Shown here: in pieces, positions 17,994-26,451 of the stretch
How positions within the stretch are numbered: position 1 is the first letter of the stretch
Layout: every line of letters starts with the position of its first letter
Source: Streptomyces sp. BK239
GTDB taxonomy: Bacteria > Actinomycetota > Actinomycetes > Streptomycetales > Streptomycetaceae
Reading direction: 5' to 3'
Assembly: GCF_004217285.1 (NCBI RefSeq)
Contig: NZ_SHKS01000011.1
Span: 62,001 to 126,000, forward strand
Length of the DNA: 64,000 nt
The notes under the pieces: model-generated
What the model saw: the letters and a program-made list of their open reading frames with translations, nothing else
What the model was told of the DNA's origin: nothing
The model's database searches: none
Program-made: the position numbers and the translations under genes

Positions 17994-18761
17994 ATGCTGA
18001 ACAAGTACGCGCGTGCATTCTTCACGCGTGTCCTCACACCGTTCGCCGCGTTTCTCATCCGCCGGGGCGTGAGTCCCGACGCGGTGACGCTGGTCGGCAC
18101 CGCCGGCGTGATCGCGGGCGCGCTGGTCTTCTACCCCCGGGGCGAGTTCTTCTGGGGCACGATCGTGATCACGCTGTTCGTCTTCTCCGACCTCGTCGAC
18201 GGCAACATGGCCCGCCAGCTCGGCCGCTTCAGCCGCTGGGGCGCCTTCCTGGACTCCACCCTCGACCGGGTCGCCGACGGCGCGATCTTCGGCGGCTTCG
18301 CCCTCTGGTACGCGGGACAGGGCGACGACAACGCCCTGTGCGCGGTGTCGATCTTCTGCCTGGCCAGCGGCCAGGTGGTGTCGTACACCAAGGCGCGCGG
18401 AGAGTCGATCGGGCTGCCGGTGGCCGTCAACGGACTCGTCGAGCGGGCCGAGCGGCTCGTCGTCTCCCTCGTCGCGGCCGGTCTCGCCGGCCTGCACAAG
18501 TTCGGCGTCCCCGGCATCCAGTACCTGCTGCCCGTCGCCCTGTGGATCGTCGCCGTCGGCAGCCTCGTCACTCTGATCCAGCGGGTCGTCACGGTCCGCC
18601 GCGAGTCGGCGGAAGCGGAGGCGGAGGCCGCGGAGGCAGCGAAGGCGGAGACGAACGCGGAGGCGGAACCGGGGGCCGGACACAGCGGGCCGGCGGGAGC
18701 CGGACAGAGCGGGACCCCGGCGGCCCGGCCGGAGGCCGAGGGGCACGAGGCGGCCAAGTGA
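17994..18761 (+). CDS. pgsA: Phosphatidylinositol phosphate synthase (CDP-alcohol phosphatidyltransferase)
   Basis: This membrane enzyme of 255 residues joins CDP-diacylglycerol with inositol phosphate, giving the precursor of phosphatidylinositol and its mannosides. The family signature DG-x2-AR-x8-G-x3-D-x3-D is readable: DLVDGNMARQLGRFSR followed by GAFLDSTLDR (near residues 62-90). About six membrane helices follow. The last 55 residues are Ala/Glu-rich and probably disordered, which is longer than needed for catalysis. ATG 17994 has GGGAAGG six bases before it. The stop overlaps the acyltransferase start (GTGA), and pimA follows, so this is the PIM operon. Confidence 0.92.
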   Translation: MLNKYARAFFTRVLTPFAAFLIRRGVSPDAVTLVGTAGVIAGALVFYPRGEFFWGTIVITLFVFSDLVDGNMARQLGRFSRWGAFLDSTLDRVADGAIFGGFALWYAGQGDDNALCAVSIFCLASGQVVSYTKARGESIGLPVAVNGLVERAERLVVSLVAAGLAGLHKFGVPGIQYLLPVALWIVAVGSLVTLIQRVVTVRRESAEAEAEAAEAAKAETNAEAEPGAGHSGPAGAGQSGTPAARPEAEGHEAAK

Positions 18762-19675
18762 ACCCCCGCGACCAGGTCGCCGACGCGCTGTACGGCCTCG
18801 GCTGGAGCACCGTCAAGCAGCTCCCCGAGCCGGTCGCGGCGCGCCTCGGCCGTACCGTCGCCGACCTCACCTGGAAGCAGCGCGGCAAGGGCGTGCGGCG
18901 GCTGGAGAGCAACTACGCGCGCGTGGTGCCCGACGCGACCCCCGAGCGGCTGGCCGAGCTGTCGCGGGCCGGCATGCGCTCCTACCTGCGGTACTGGATG
19001 GAGTCCTTCCGGCTGCCTGCCTGGAGCCCCGAGCGCGTAGCGGCCGGCTTCGAGCCGAAGGACCTCCACCATCTCACCGACGGGCTCGCGACCGGCCGGG
19101 GCGTCGTCCTCGCCCTGCCCCACCTTGCCAACTGGGACCTGGCCGGCGCCTGGGTCACCACCAAGCTGCGGACCCCGTTCACCACCGTCGCCGAGCGGCT
19201 CAAGCCCGAGACGCTCTACGACCGCTTCGTCGCCTACCGCGAGGGCCTCGGCATGGAGGTGCTGCCGCACAGCGGCGGCGCCGCCTTCGGCACCCTGGCC
19301 CGGCGACTGCGCGACGGCGGCCTGGTCTGCCTGGTCGCCGACCGGGACCTGTCCGCGTCCGGCGTCGAGGTCGACTTCTTCGGCGACAAGGCCCGCATGC
19401 CCGCGGGACCGGCGCTGCTCGCCCAGCAGACCGGCGCGCTCCTGCTCCCCGTCACGCTCTGGTACGACGACTCGCCCGTCATGAAGGGCCGCGTCCATCC
19501 CCCGATCGACGTACCCGGCTCGGGAACGCGGACCGAGCGGACGTCCCTCATGACACAGTCGCTGGCCGACGCCTTCGCCTCGGGCATCGCCGACCACCCG
19601 GAGGACTGGCACATGCTGCAGCGGCTTTGGCTCGCGGACCTGGAACCGCGTCCGTCGGACGGAGAGCGGCCTTGA
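18758..19675 (+). CDS. Phosphatidylinositol mannoside acyltransferase (LpxL/HtrB-like)
   Basis: This is a 305-residue acyltransferase of the lipid A lauroyl transferase family. In actinobacteria its members acylate the mannose of phosphatidylinositol mannosides (PatA type). The catalytic HX4D motif is HLANWD near residues 126-131. It starts with GTG at 18758 inside the end of pgsA (GTGA overlap) and its stop overlaps the TTG start of pimA (TTGA). Three successive overlaps imply tight translational coupling of the pathway. It should act at the inner face of the membrane. Confidence 0.9.
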   Translation: MNPRDQVADALYGLGWSTVKQLPEPVAARLGRTVADLTWKQRGKGVRRLESNYARVVPDATPERLAELSRAGMRSYLRYWMESFRLPAWSPERVAAGFEPKDLHHLTDGLATGRGVVLALPHLANWDLAGAWVTTKLRTPFTTVAERLKPETLYDRFVAYREGLGMEVLPHSGGAAFGTLARRLRDGGLVCLVADRDLSASGVEVDFFGDKARMPAGPALLAQQTGALLLPVTLWYDDSPVMKGRVHPPIDVPGSGTRTERTSLMTQSLADAFASGIADHPEDWHMLQRLWLADLEPRPSDGERP

Positions 19676-20838
19676 GGATCGGCATCGTCTGCCCGTACTC
19701 CTGGGACGTGCCGGGCGGAGTGCAGTTCCACGTCCGCGACCTCGCCGAGTACTTCATCCGGCTCGGCCACGACGTCTCCGTCCTGGCCCCCGCCGACGAC
19801 GACACCCCGCTGCCGCCGTACGTCGTCTCGGCCGGACGCGCGGTCCCGGTGCCGTACAACGGCTCGGTGGCCCGGCTGAACTTCGGCTTCCTGAGCGCCG
19901 CACGCGTCCGCAGATGGCTGCACGACGGCGCCTTCGACGTGATCCACATCCATGAGCCGACCTCGCCCTCACTGGGCCTGCTGACCTGCTGGGCCGCGCA
20001 GGGGCCCATCGTGGCGACCTTCCACACGTCCAACCCGCGCTCCCGCGCGATGATCGCCGCGTACTCCATCCTCCAGGCCGCCCTGGAGAAGATCAGCGCC
20101 CGGATCGCGGTCAGCGAGTACGCCCGCCGCACCCTTGTCGAACACCTCGGCGGGGACGCGGTCGTCATCCCCAACGGCGTCGACGTCGGCTTCTTCGCCG
20201 CGGCCGAGCCCAGACCCGAGTGGCAGGGCGGCACCATCGGCTTCGTCGGCCGCATCGACGAGCCGCGCAAGGGCCTGCCGGTGCTGATGCGCGCCCTGCC
20301 GAGGATCCTCGCCGAGCGGCCGAACACCCGGCTCCTGGTCGCCGGACGCGGCGACGAGAAGGAAGCGGTGGAGAGCCTCCCGAAGGACCTCCGCGCGCGC
20401 GTGGAGTTCCTCGGCATGGTCAGCGACGAGGACAAGGCCCGCTTCCTGCGCAGCGTCGACCTGTACGTCGCCCCCAACACCGGCGGCGAGAGCTTCGGCA
20501 TCATCCTGGTCGAGGCCATGTCGGCCGGAGCCCCGGTCCTCGCCTCCGACCTCGACGCGTTCGCCCAGGTCCTGGACCAGGGAGCGGCGGGCGAACTCTT
20601 CGCCAACGAGGACGCCGACGCGCTGGCCGAGGCCGCGGTCCGGCTCCTGGGCGACCCCGTGCGGCGCGCCGAACTACGCGCGCGGGGCAGCGCCCACGTA
20701 CGGCGCTTCGACTGGTCGACGGTCGGCGCGGACATCCTGTCGGTGTACGAGACGGTGACGGCGGGAGCGGCCGCGGTGGCCACGGACGACAAGGGCTCAC
20801 CCGGGCTGATGGCCCGCTTCGGCCTGGCGAGGGACTGA
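19672..20838 (+). CDS. pimA: Phosphatidylinositol alpha-mannosyltransferase PimA (GT4 family)
   Basis: This GT-B glycosyltransferase of 388 residues transfers the first mannose from GDP-mannose to phosphatidylinositol at the inner membrane face. It opens with RIGIVCPYSWDVPGGVQFHV, the PimA N-terminal glycine loop. The C-terminal donor site shows GFVGRIDEPRKGL and the EX7E-type segment ESFGIILVEAMSAG. I place the start at TTG 19672, preceded by GGAGAG and overlapping the acyltransferase stop; this puts the conserved opening at residue 2. An in-frame ATG at 19627 lies well inside the preceding gene and lacks support. Confidence 0.93.
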   Translation: MRIGIVCPYSWDVPGGVQFHVRDLAEYFIRLGHDVSVLAPADDDTPLPPYVVSAGRAVPVPYNGSVARLNFGFLSAARVRRWLHDGAFDVIHIHEPTSPSLGLLTCWAAQGPIVATFHTSNPRSRAMIAAYSILQAALEKISARIAVSEYARRTLVEHLGGDAVVIPNGVDVGFFAAAEPRPEWQGGTIGFVGRIDEPRKGLPVLMRALPRILAERPNTRLLVAGRGDEKEAVESLPKDLRARVEFLGMVSDEDKARFLRSVDLYVAPNTGGESFGIILVEAMSAGAPVLASDLDAFAQVLDQGAAGELFANEDADALAEAAVRLLGDPVRRAELRARGSAHVRRFDWSTVGADILSVYETVTAGAAAVATDDKGSPGLMARFGLARD

Positions 20839-20842
20839 ACCT

Positions 20843-21385
20843 GTGACCACCACCGTCGTCTGGATCCTCGTCGTCCTGCTGGCCGTCGGCCTGTACCTGA
20901 GCTGGACCGCGGGACGCCTGGACCGGCTGCACGCGCGCATCGACGCCGCCCGCGCCGCACTGGACGCGCAACTGCTGCGCCGGGCCTCCGTGACACAGGA
21001 GCTGGCCACCTCGGGGGTGCTCGACCCGGCCGCCTCGATCGTGCTCTACGAGGCCGCGCACGCCGCCCGGCAGGCCGAGGAGGAACTGCGCGAGGTCGCC
21101 GAGAGCGACCTGAGCCAGGCGCTGCGCGCGGTCTTCGCGGAGACGCAGCAGGTCGAGGTCGTGCGCGAGGCGCCCGGGGGAGAGGAGGCGGCCCGCGAGC
21201 TCACCGAGGCCGTCCGCAGGGTCCCCATGGCCCGCCGCTTCCACAACGACGCCGTCGGCGCGGCCCGCAGGCTGCGCGAGCACCGCAAGGTGCGCTGGTT
21301 CCGGCTGGCCGGCCACGCGCCCTTCCCGATGGCTTTCGAGATGGACGACGAACCCCCGGCGGCCCTCGCCGACCGCGCCGCCTGA
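20843..21385 (+). CDS. Small LemA-like membrane-anchored protein
   Basis: This is a 180-residue protein. One N-terminal membrane helix (residues 4-22) is followed by long charged helices. The C-terminal phrase MARRFHNDAVGAARRL ... GHAPFPMAFEMDDE (residues 129-170) has the spacing of the LemA family ending (aRxxYNdaV ... FxxxxxFe), and RLHARIDAARAALDAQLLRR resembles the LemA first helix. Similarity is by eye and remote. It starts with GTG four bases after the pimA stop and so is probably the last gene of the PIM operon. The function is unknown. Confidence 0.7.
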   Translation: MTTTVVWILVVLLAVGLYLSWTAGRLDRLHARIDAARAALDAQLLRRASVTQELATSGVLDPAASIVLYEAAHAARQAEEELREVAESDLSQALRAVFAETQQVEVVREAPGGEEAARELTEAVRRVPMARRFHNDAVGAARRLREHRKVRWFRLAGHAPFPMAFEMDDEPPAALADRAA

Positions 21386-21521
21386 TCCGACCCCGGCCCG
21401 ATCTCGGCGTGGGGCGGCGAAAAAAATCCACCGCCTTCCCATTGGCCCTTGCTGTGGACTGGACGGCTGCCGTTTCCTCGGTGCTGCACCACCCCCTCTT
21501 CCACCCCAGTGAGGTCAACCC

Positions 21522-22427
21522 GTGTCCAGCACCGAGAACCAGGCTCCCGAGACCGGCACCGCGCGCGTGAAGCGCGGCATGGCCGAGCAGCTCAAGGGCG
21601 GCGTGATCATGGACGTCGTCACGCCGGAGCAGGCCAAGATCGCGGAGGACGCGGGCGCCGTCGCCGTCATGGCGCTGGAGCGGGTCCCGGCCGACATCCG
21701 CAAGGACGGCGGCGTCGCCCGCATGTCCGACCCGGACATGATCGAGGGCATCATCGAGGCCGTCTCCATCCCGGTCATGGCCAAGTCGCGCATCGGCCAC
21801 TTCGTGGAGGCCCAGGTCCTGCAGGCCCTCGGCGTCGACTACATCGACGAGTCCGAGGTCCTCACCCCGGCCGACGAGGTCAACCACTCCGACAAGTTCG
21901 CGTTCACCACCCCGTTCGTGTGCGGTGCCACCAACCTGGGCGAGGCCCTGCGCCGTATCGCCGAGGGCGCCGCGATGATCCGCTCCAAGGGCGAGGCCGG
22001 CACCGGCAACGTCGTCGAGGCCGTCCGCCACCTGCGCCAGATCAAGAACGAGATCGCCCGCCTGCGCGGCTTCGACAACCACGAGCTGTACGCCGCCGCC
22101 AAGGAGCTGCGCGCCCCCTACGAGCTGGTCAAGGAGGTCGCCGAGCTGGGCAAGCTGCCCGTCGTGCTGTTCTCCGCGGGCGGTGTCGCCACCCCGGCCG
22201 ACGCCGCGCTGATGCGCCAGCTCGGCGCGGAGGGCGTCTTCGTCGGCTCCGGCATCTTCAAGTCCGGCGACCCGGCCAAGCGCGCCGCCGCCATCGTCAA
22301 GGCGACCACCTTCTACGACGACCCGAAGATCATCGCGGACGCTTCCCGCAACCTCGGCGAGGCCATGGTCGGCATCAACTGCGACACCCTCCCCGAGACC
22401 GAGCGCTACGCCAACCGCGGCTGGTAG
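21522..22427 (+). CDS. pdxS: Pyridoxal 5'-phosphate synthase subunit PdxS
   Basis: PdxS (301 residues) condenses ribose 5-phosphate, glyceraldehyde 3-phosphate and ammonia into PLP; ammonia comes from the glutaminase PdxT encoded next. It is a TIM barrel of highly conserved sequence: GGVIMDVVTPEQAKIAEDAG, the substrate lysine region (MAKSRIGHF), and the phosphate loop GVATPADAALM. It begins at GTG 21522 with GAGG nine bases upstream. The 136-base upstream gap contains an A-tract (21420-21427) but no regulator gene or riboswitch that I recognise. Confidence 0.97.
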   Translation: MSSTENQAPETGTARVKRGMAEQLKGGVIMDVVTPEQAKIAEDAGAVAVMALERVPADIRKDGGVARMSDPDMIEGIIEAVSIPVMAKSRIGHFVEAQVLQALGVDYIDESEVLTPADEVNHSDKFAFTTPFVCGATNLGEALRRIAEGAAMIRSKGEAGTGNVVEAVRHLRQIKNEIARLRGFDNHELYAAAKELRAPYELVKEVAELGKLPVVLFSAGGVATPADAALMRQLGAEGVFVGSGIFKSGDPAKRAAAIVKATTFYDDPKIIADASRNLGEAMVGINCDTLPETERYANRGW

Positions 22428-22434
22428 CCCGCCC

Positions 22435-23046
22435 ATGTCCCACGAAGCCCCTGTCATCGGCGTCCTGGCCCTCCAGGGCGACGTACGGGAGCACCTCGTC
22501 GCCCTGGCCGCGGCCGACGCCGTGGCCAGGCCGGTGCGGCGCCCCGAGGAACTCGCCGAGGTGGACGGCCTCGTCCTGCCCGGCGGCGAGTCGACCACCA
22601 TCTCCAAGCTGGCCGTCCTGTTCGGCGTGATGGAACCCCTGCGCGCGCGGGTGCGCGACGGCATGCCCGTCTACGGCACCTGCGCCGGCATGATCCTGCT
22701 CGCCGACAAGATCCTCGACCCGCGCTCGGGCCAGGAGACCGTCGGCGGGATCGACATGATCGTGCGCCGCAACGCCTTCGGGCGGCAGAACGAGTCGTTC
22801 GAAGCGGCTCTCGACGTCAAGGGCGTCGCGGGCGACCCCGTCCAGGGCGTCTTCATCCGCGCCCCCTGGGTCGAGTCCGTCGGCGCGGGCGCCGAGGTGC
22901 TCGCCGAGCACGACGGCCACATCGTCGCCGTCCGCCAGGGCAACGCGCTCGCCACGTCGTTCCACCCGGAGCTCACCGGCGACCACCGGGTGCACGCCCT
23001 CTTCGTCGACATGGTCCGCGCGAACGGGGCGACCGAGTCCTTGTAG
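22435..23046 (+). CDS. pdxT: Pyridoxal 5'-phosphate synthase glutaminase subunit PdxT
   Basis: This is a class I glutamine amidotransferase of 203 residues that feeds ammonia to PdxS. The catalytic triad is visible: Cys in YGTCAGM (near residue 82) and His-Glu in SFHPELTGDHRVH (near residues 181-183). The GGES substrate loop lies near residue 50. It lies seven bases after pdxS and is co-transcribed. The stop codon overlaps a -10-like TAGGAT (23044-23049) that might serve yebC, but no -35 was found. Confidence 0.96.
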   Translation: MSHEAPVIGVLALQGDVREHLVALAAADAVARPVRRPEELAEVDGLVLPGGESTTISKLAVLFGVMEPLRARVRDGMPVYGTCAGMILLADKILDPRSGQETVGGIDMIVRRNAFGRQNESFEAALDVKGVAGDPVQGVFIRAPWVESVGAGAEVLAEHDGHIVAVRQGNALATSFHPELTGDHRVHALFVDMVRANGATESL

Positions 23047-23094
23047 GATTCCTGGCGTTCGTATCTGGATGGGTTACGCGAAGGAGACAGGCAG

Positions 23095-23847
23095 ATGTCC
23101 GGCCACTCTAAATGGGCCACGACGAAGCACAAGAAGGCCGTGATCGACGCCAAGCGCGGCAAGCTCTTCGCGAAGCTCATCAAGAACATCGAGGTCGCGG
23201 CGCGCATGGGCGGTGTCGACCTGGAGGGCAACCCGACGCTCTACGACGCCGTCCAGAAGGCGAAGAAGCAGTCGGTCCCCAACAAGAACATCGACTCCGC
23301 CATCAAGCGCGGCGGCGGTCTCGAGGCCGGCGGCGCCGACTACGAGACGATCATGTACGAGGGTTACGGCCCCAACGGCGTCGCGGTGCTCATCGAGTGC
23401 CTCACCGACAACCGCAACCGCGCCGCCTCCGAGGTCCGCGTCGCCATGACCCGCAACGGCGGATCCATGGCCGACCCGGGCTCCGTGTCGTACCTGTTCA
23501 ACCGCAAGGGCGTCATCATCGTCCCCAAGGGCGAGCTGAGCGAGGACGACGTGCTGGGCGCGGTCCTCGACGCCGGCGCCGAGGAGGTCAACGACCTCGG
23601 CGAGTCGTTCGAGGTCCTCAGCGAGGCCACCGACCTGGTCGCGGTCCGCACCGCCCTCCAGCAGGCCGGCATCGACTACGACTCCGCCGAGGCCAACTTC
23701 GTCCCGACCATGCAGGTCGAGCTGGACGAGGAGGGCGCCAAGAAGATCTTCAAGCTGATCGACGCGCTCGAGGACAGCGACGACGTCCAGAACGTCTTCG
23801 CCAACTTCGACGTCAGCGACGAGGTCATGGAGAAGGTCGACGCGTAA
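23095..23847 (+). CDS. YebC/PmpR family protein (TACO1-like translation factor or regulator)
   Basis: This is a 250-residue protein with the invariant opening MSGHSKWATTKHKK and the three-domain YebC fold. Family members have been described as DNA-binding regulators and, more recently, as ribosome factors helping translation of proline stretches. As in many bacteria it lies immediately before ruvC. A strong ribosome site (AAGGAG near 23081) precedes the ATG. A stable hairpin follows, so ruvCAB has its own promoter. Confidence 0.95.
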   Translation: MSGHSKWATTKHKKAVIDAKRGKLFAKLIKNIEVAARMGGVDLEGNPTLYDAVQKAKKQSVPNKNIDSAIKRGGGLEAGGADYETIMYEGYGPNGVAVLIECLTDNRNRAASEVRVAMTRNGGSMADPGSVSYLFNRKGVIIVPKGELSEDDVLGAVLDAGAEEVNDLGESFEVLSEATDLVAVRTALQQAGIDYDSAEANFVPTMQVELDEEGAKKIFKLIDALEDSDDVQNVFANFDVSDEVMEKVDA

Positions 23848-23872
23848 CGCTGCCGCGAGCGGAGCGCTTCAG

Positions 23873-23905
23873 GGCGGGCCGGGGGACACGTCCCACCGGC
23901 CCGCC
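23873..23905 (+). terminator. Terminator after yebC
   Basis: GGCGGGCCGG (23873-23882) pairs with CCGGCCCGCC (23896-23905). Inside it GGGA pairs with TCCC around a CACG loop, with one bulged A. That makes 14 pairs, and it separates yebC from the ruvC promoter. Confidence 0.75.
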
Positions 23906-23909
23906 GCTG

Positions 23910-23932
23910 TTGTCAGTGGCAGCGACTAGCCT
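23910..23932 (+). promoter_or_regulatory. RecA-NDp (PafBC-type) DNA-damage promoter before ruvC
   Basis: TTGTCAGTG (23910-23918), eight bases, then TAGCCT (23927-23932) matches exactly the mycobacterial LexA-independent damage-inducible promoter pattern TTGTCRGTG-N8-TANNNT, now attributed to the activator PafBC. The spacer is too short for an ordinary -35/-10 pair, which favours this reading. The transcript would start about 45 bases before the ruvC GTG. A second copy precedes rarA. Confidence 0.72.
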
Positions 23933-23983
23933 GGCGCCATCCGTGGATCACCGTCCGCGGACGGCGAAGAGGGGAGGGGCGCG

Positions 23984-24529
23984 GTGCGCGTACTGGGGGT
24001 GGACCCCGGGCTGACCCGGTGCGGTGTCGGCGTCGTCGAGGGGGTCGCGGGCCGCCCGCTCACCATGCTGGGCGTCGGCGTCGTACGGACGCCCGCGGAC
24101 GCCGAGCTGGGACACCGCCTCGTCGCCGTCGAACAGGGCATAGAGCAGTGGCTGGACGAGTACCGGCCCGAATTCGTGGCGGTGGAGCGGGTGTTCAGCC
24201 AGCACAACGTACGGACCGTCATGGGCACCGCCCAGGCCAGCGCCGTCGCCATGCTCTGCGCCGCCCGCCGCGGCATCCCCGTCGCCCTGCACACGCCCAG
24301 CGAGGTCAAGGCCGCCGTCACCGGCAGCGGGCGCGCCGACAAGGCGCAGGTCGGTGCGATGGTCACCCGCCTGCTGCGGCTCGACGCGCCGCCCAAGCCC
24401 GCCGACGCCGCCGACGCGCTCGCCCTCGCCATCTGCCACATCTGGCGCGCCCCCGCGCAGAACCGGCTCCAGCAGGCCGTCGCCCTGCACGCAGCCAAAG
24501 CACCGACACTGAAAGGCCGTACGGGATGA
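23984..24529 (+). CDS. ruvC: Crossover junction endodeoxyribonuclease RuvC
   Basis: This is the Holliday junction resolvase (181 residues). It cuts four-way junctions symmetrically with RuvAB. Catalytic acids are readable: Asp7 in VLGVDPGLTRCG, Glu in FVAVERVF and the paired Asp of the PADAADALALA stretch. The GTG start is preceded by a purine-rich AGGGGAGGGG. The stop overlaps the ruvA start (ATGA). With the damage-type promoter upstream, ruvC-ruvA-ruvB forms one operon. Confidence 0.96.
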   Translation: MRVLGVDPGLTRCGVGVVEGVAGRPLTMLGVGVVRTPADAELGHRLVAVEQGIEQWLDEYRPEFVAVERVFSQHNVRTVMGTAQASAVAMLCAARRGIPVALHTPSEVKAAVTGSGRADKAQVGAMVTRLLRLDAPPKPADAADALALAICHIWRAPAQNRLQQAVALHAAKAPTLKGRTG

Positions 24530-25131
24530 TCGCCTTCGTGAGCGGACCGGTCGCCGCCCTCGCCCCCGACTCCGCCGTGGTCGAGGTGGGCGGCATCGGC
24601 ATCGCCGTCCAGTGCAGCCCCAACACCCTGTCGGGACTGCGGACGGGCCAGCAGGCCAAACTGGCCACCTCCCTGGTCGTCCGCGAGGACTCCCTCACCC
24701 TGTACGGCTTCGCCGACGACGACGAACGTCAGGTCTTCGAGCTGCTCCAGACCGCCAGCGGCGTCGGCCCGAGACTCGCCCAGGCGATGCTTGCCGTGCA
24801 CACACCGGACGCGCTGCGCCGGGCCGTCGCCACCGCCGACGAGAAGGCCCTCGTCGCCGTCCCCGGCATCGGCAAGAAGGGCGCCCAGAAGCTGCTGCTG
24901 GAGCTGAAGGACCGCCTCGGCGAACCGACCGGCGCCCCCGCGGTGGGCACACCCGTCACCCAGGGCTGGCGCGACCAGCTCCACGCGGCCCTCATCGGCC
25001 TCGGGTACGCCACCCGGGAGGCCGACGAGGCGGTCACCGCCGTGGCGCCGCAGGCCGAGGCCGCGGGCGGCGCGCCCCAGGTGGGCCAGCTGCTCAAGGC
25101 CGCCCTGCAGACCCTCAACCGCGCCCGCTGA
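24526..25131 (+). CDS. ruvA: Holliday junction branch migration protein RuvA
   Basis: RuvA (201 residues) binds the four-way junction as a tetramer and loads RuvB. The N-terminal OB-fold begins MIAFVSGPVAAL. The two helix-hairpin-helix motifs are seen around ASGVGPRLAQAML and VPGIGKKGAQKLL. A flexible linker and a small C-terminal domain (IGLGYATREADEAV) that contacts RuvB follow. It overlaps ruvC by four bases. Confidence 0.96.
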   Translation: MIAFVSGPVAALAPDSAVVEVGGIGIAVQCSPNTLSGLRTGQQAKLATSLVVREDSLTLYGFADDDERQVFELLQTASGVGPRLAQAMLAVHTPDALRRAVATADEKALVAVPGIGKKGAQKLLLELKDRLGEPTGAPAVGTPVTQGWRDQLHAALIGLGYATREADEAVTAVAPQAEAAGGAPQVGQLLKAALQTLNRAR

Positions 25132-25159
25132 CCGACCCCACCACTCTGAGGCACACCAC

Positions 25160-26230
25160 ATGAACTGGGACGACACGACCGACACCTCCGCCTCCGAGCG
25201 GCTGGTGGGATCTGTCGCCGACCGTGAGGACCAGGCCGTCGAGGCCGCGCTGCGCCCCAAGGACCTGGGCGAGTTCATCGGCCAGGAGAAGGTCCGCGAG
25301 CAGCTCGACCTCGTCCTGCGCGCCGCACGCGCGCGTGGCGCGACCGCCGACCACGTCCTGCTCTCCGGCGCCCCCGGCCTCGGCAAGACCACCCTCTCCA
25401 TGATCATCGCCGCCGAGATGGGCGCTCCCATCCGCATCACCAGCGGCCCCGCCATCCAGCACGCCGGCGACCTCGCCGCGATCCTCTCCTCCCTCCAGGA
25501 AGGAGAGGTCCTCTTCCTCGACGAGATCCACCGCATGTCGCGGCCCGCCGAGGAGATGCTCTACATGGCCATGGAGGACTTCCGCGTCGACGTCATCGTC
25601 GGCAAGGGCCCCGGCGCCACGGCCATCCCGCTGGAACTGCCCCCCTTCACCCTCGTCGGCGCCACCACACGCGCGGGCCTGCTCCCCCCGCCGCTGCGCG
25701 ACCGCTTCGGCTTCACCGCCCACATGGAGTTCTACGAACCGGCCGAACTCCAGCGCGTCGTCCACCGCTCGGCGAACCTCCTCGACGTGGAGATCGACAC
25801 CGACGGCGCCGCCGAGATCTCCGGCCGCTCCCGGGGCACGCCCCGCATCGCCAACCGCCTGCTGCGCCGCGTCCGCGACTACGCGCAGGTCAAGGCCGAC
25901 GGTGTCATCACCCGTGAGATCGCCTCCGCGGCCCTCGCCGTCTACGAGGTGGACGCCCGCGGCCTCGACCGCCTCGACCGCGCCGTCCTCGAAGCCCTGC
26001 TCAAGCTGTTCGGCGGCGGCCCGGTCGGCCTGTCCACGCTCGCCGTCGCGGTGGGGGAGGAGCGCGAGACCGTCGAAGAGGTCGCCGAACCCTTCCTGGT
26101 CCGGGAGGGCCTGCTCGCCCGCACCCCGCGCGGCCGCGTCGCCACCCCCGCCGCCTGGACCCACCTCGGCCTCACCCCGCCCCGCCCCGCCGGCACGGGA
26201 AACGGGCAGCAGGACCTGTTCGGGGGATGA
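25160..26230 (+). CDS. ruvB: Holliday junction branch migration ATPase RuvB
   Basis: This AAA+ motor of 356 residues pumps DNA through the RuvA-bound junction. The Walker A motif is GAPGLGKTTL (near residue 73), Walker B is LFLDEIHRM (near 117) and the arginine finger region is GRSRGTPRIANRLLRRVRD. A C-terminal winged helix follows. The N-terminal 25 residues are acidic. It lies 28 bases after ruvA as the last gene of the repair operon. Confidence 0.97.
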   Translation: MNWDDTTDTSASERLVGSVADREDQAVEAALRPKDLGEFIGQEKVREQLDLVLRAARARGATADHVLLSGAPGLGKTTLSMIIAAEMGAPIRITSGPAIQHAGDLAAILSSLQEGEVLFLDEIHRMSRPAEEMLYMAMEDFRVDVIVGKGPGATAIPLELPPFTLVGATTRAGLLPPPLRDRFGFTAHMEFYEPAELQRVVHRSANLLDVEIDTDGAAEISGRSRGTPRIANRLLRRVRDYAQVKADGVITREIASAALAVYEVDARGLDRLDRAVLEALLKLFGGGPVGLSTLAVAVGEERETVEEVAEPFLVREGLLARTPRGRVATPAAWTHLGLTPPRPAGTGNGQQDLFGG

Positions 26231-26333
26231 GGGCGCCCGCGGCGAGACCTGTCCGGGCGGCGGCGACGCGCGCGGGCGCCGGCGATCGGCCAGGACATTG
26301 GCCGGGTCAGGAACCCAAGTGCCATGCTGAGCG

Positions 26334-26363
26334 TTGTTCCTTGCGCGCGGACTCGCTTAGACT
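26334..26363 (+). promoter_or_regulatory. Probable promoter of yajC-secD-secF
   Basis: The -35 TTGTTC (26334-26339) and -10 TAGACT (26358-26363) are separated by 18 bases, a reasonable vegetative promoter. It would give an 80-base leader before the yajC GTG at 26452. Confidence 0.5.
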
Positions 26364-26451
26364 CCGCCGATGCCGCCGTTGCCGGCAGCACGCATACCCC
26401 CCAACCATCAGGCCGCTCAGCACCGCGGTCGTGTGAAGGAAGTACCGACCC

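Noticed and set aside
21386..21521. A riboswitch or a MocR/PdxR operator before pdxS
   Set aside because: Apart from an A-tract and short GGAC repeats nothing matched a known element, and no divergent regulator gene is present.
23044..23049. TAGGAT as a promoter -10 for yebC
   Set aside because: It overlaps the pdxT stop and no -35 or extended -10 accompanies it, so it was not listed as a feature.
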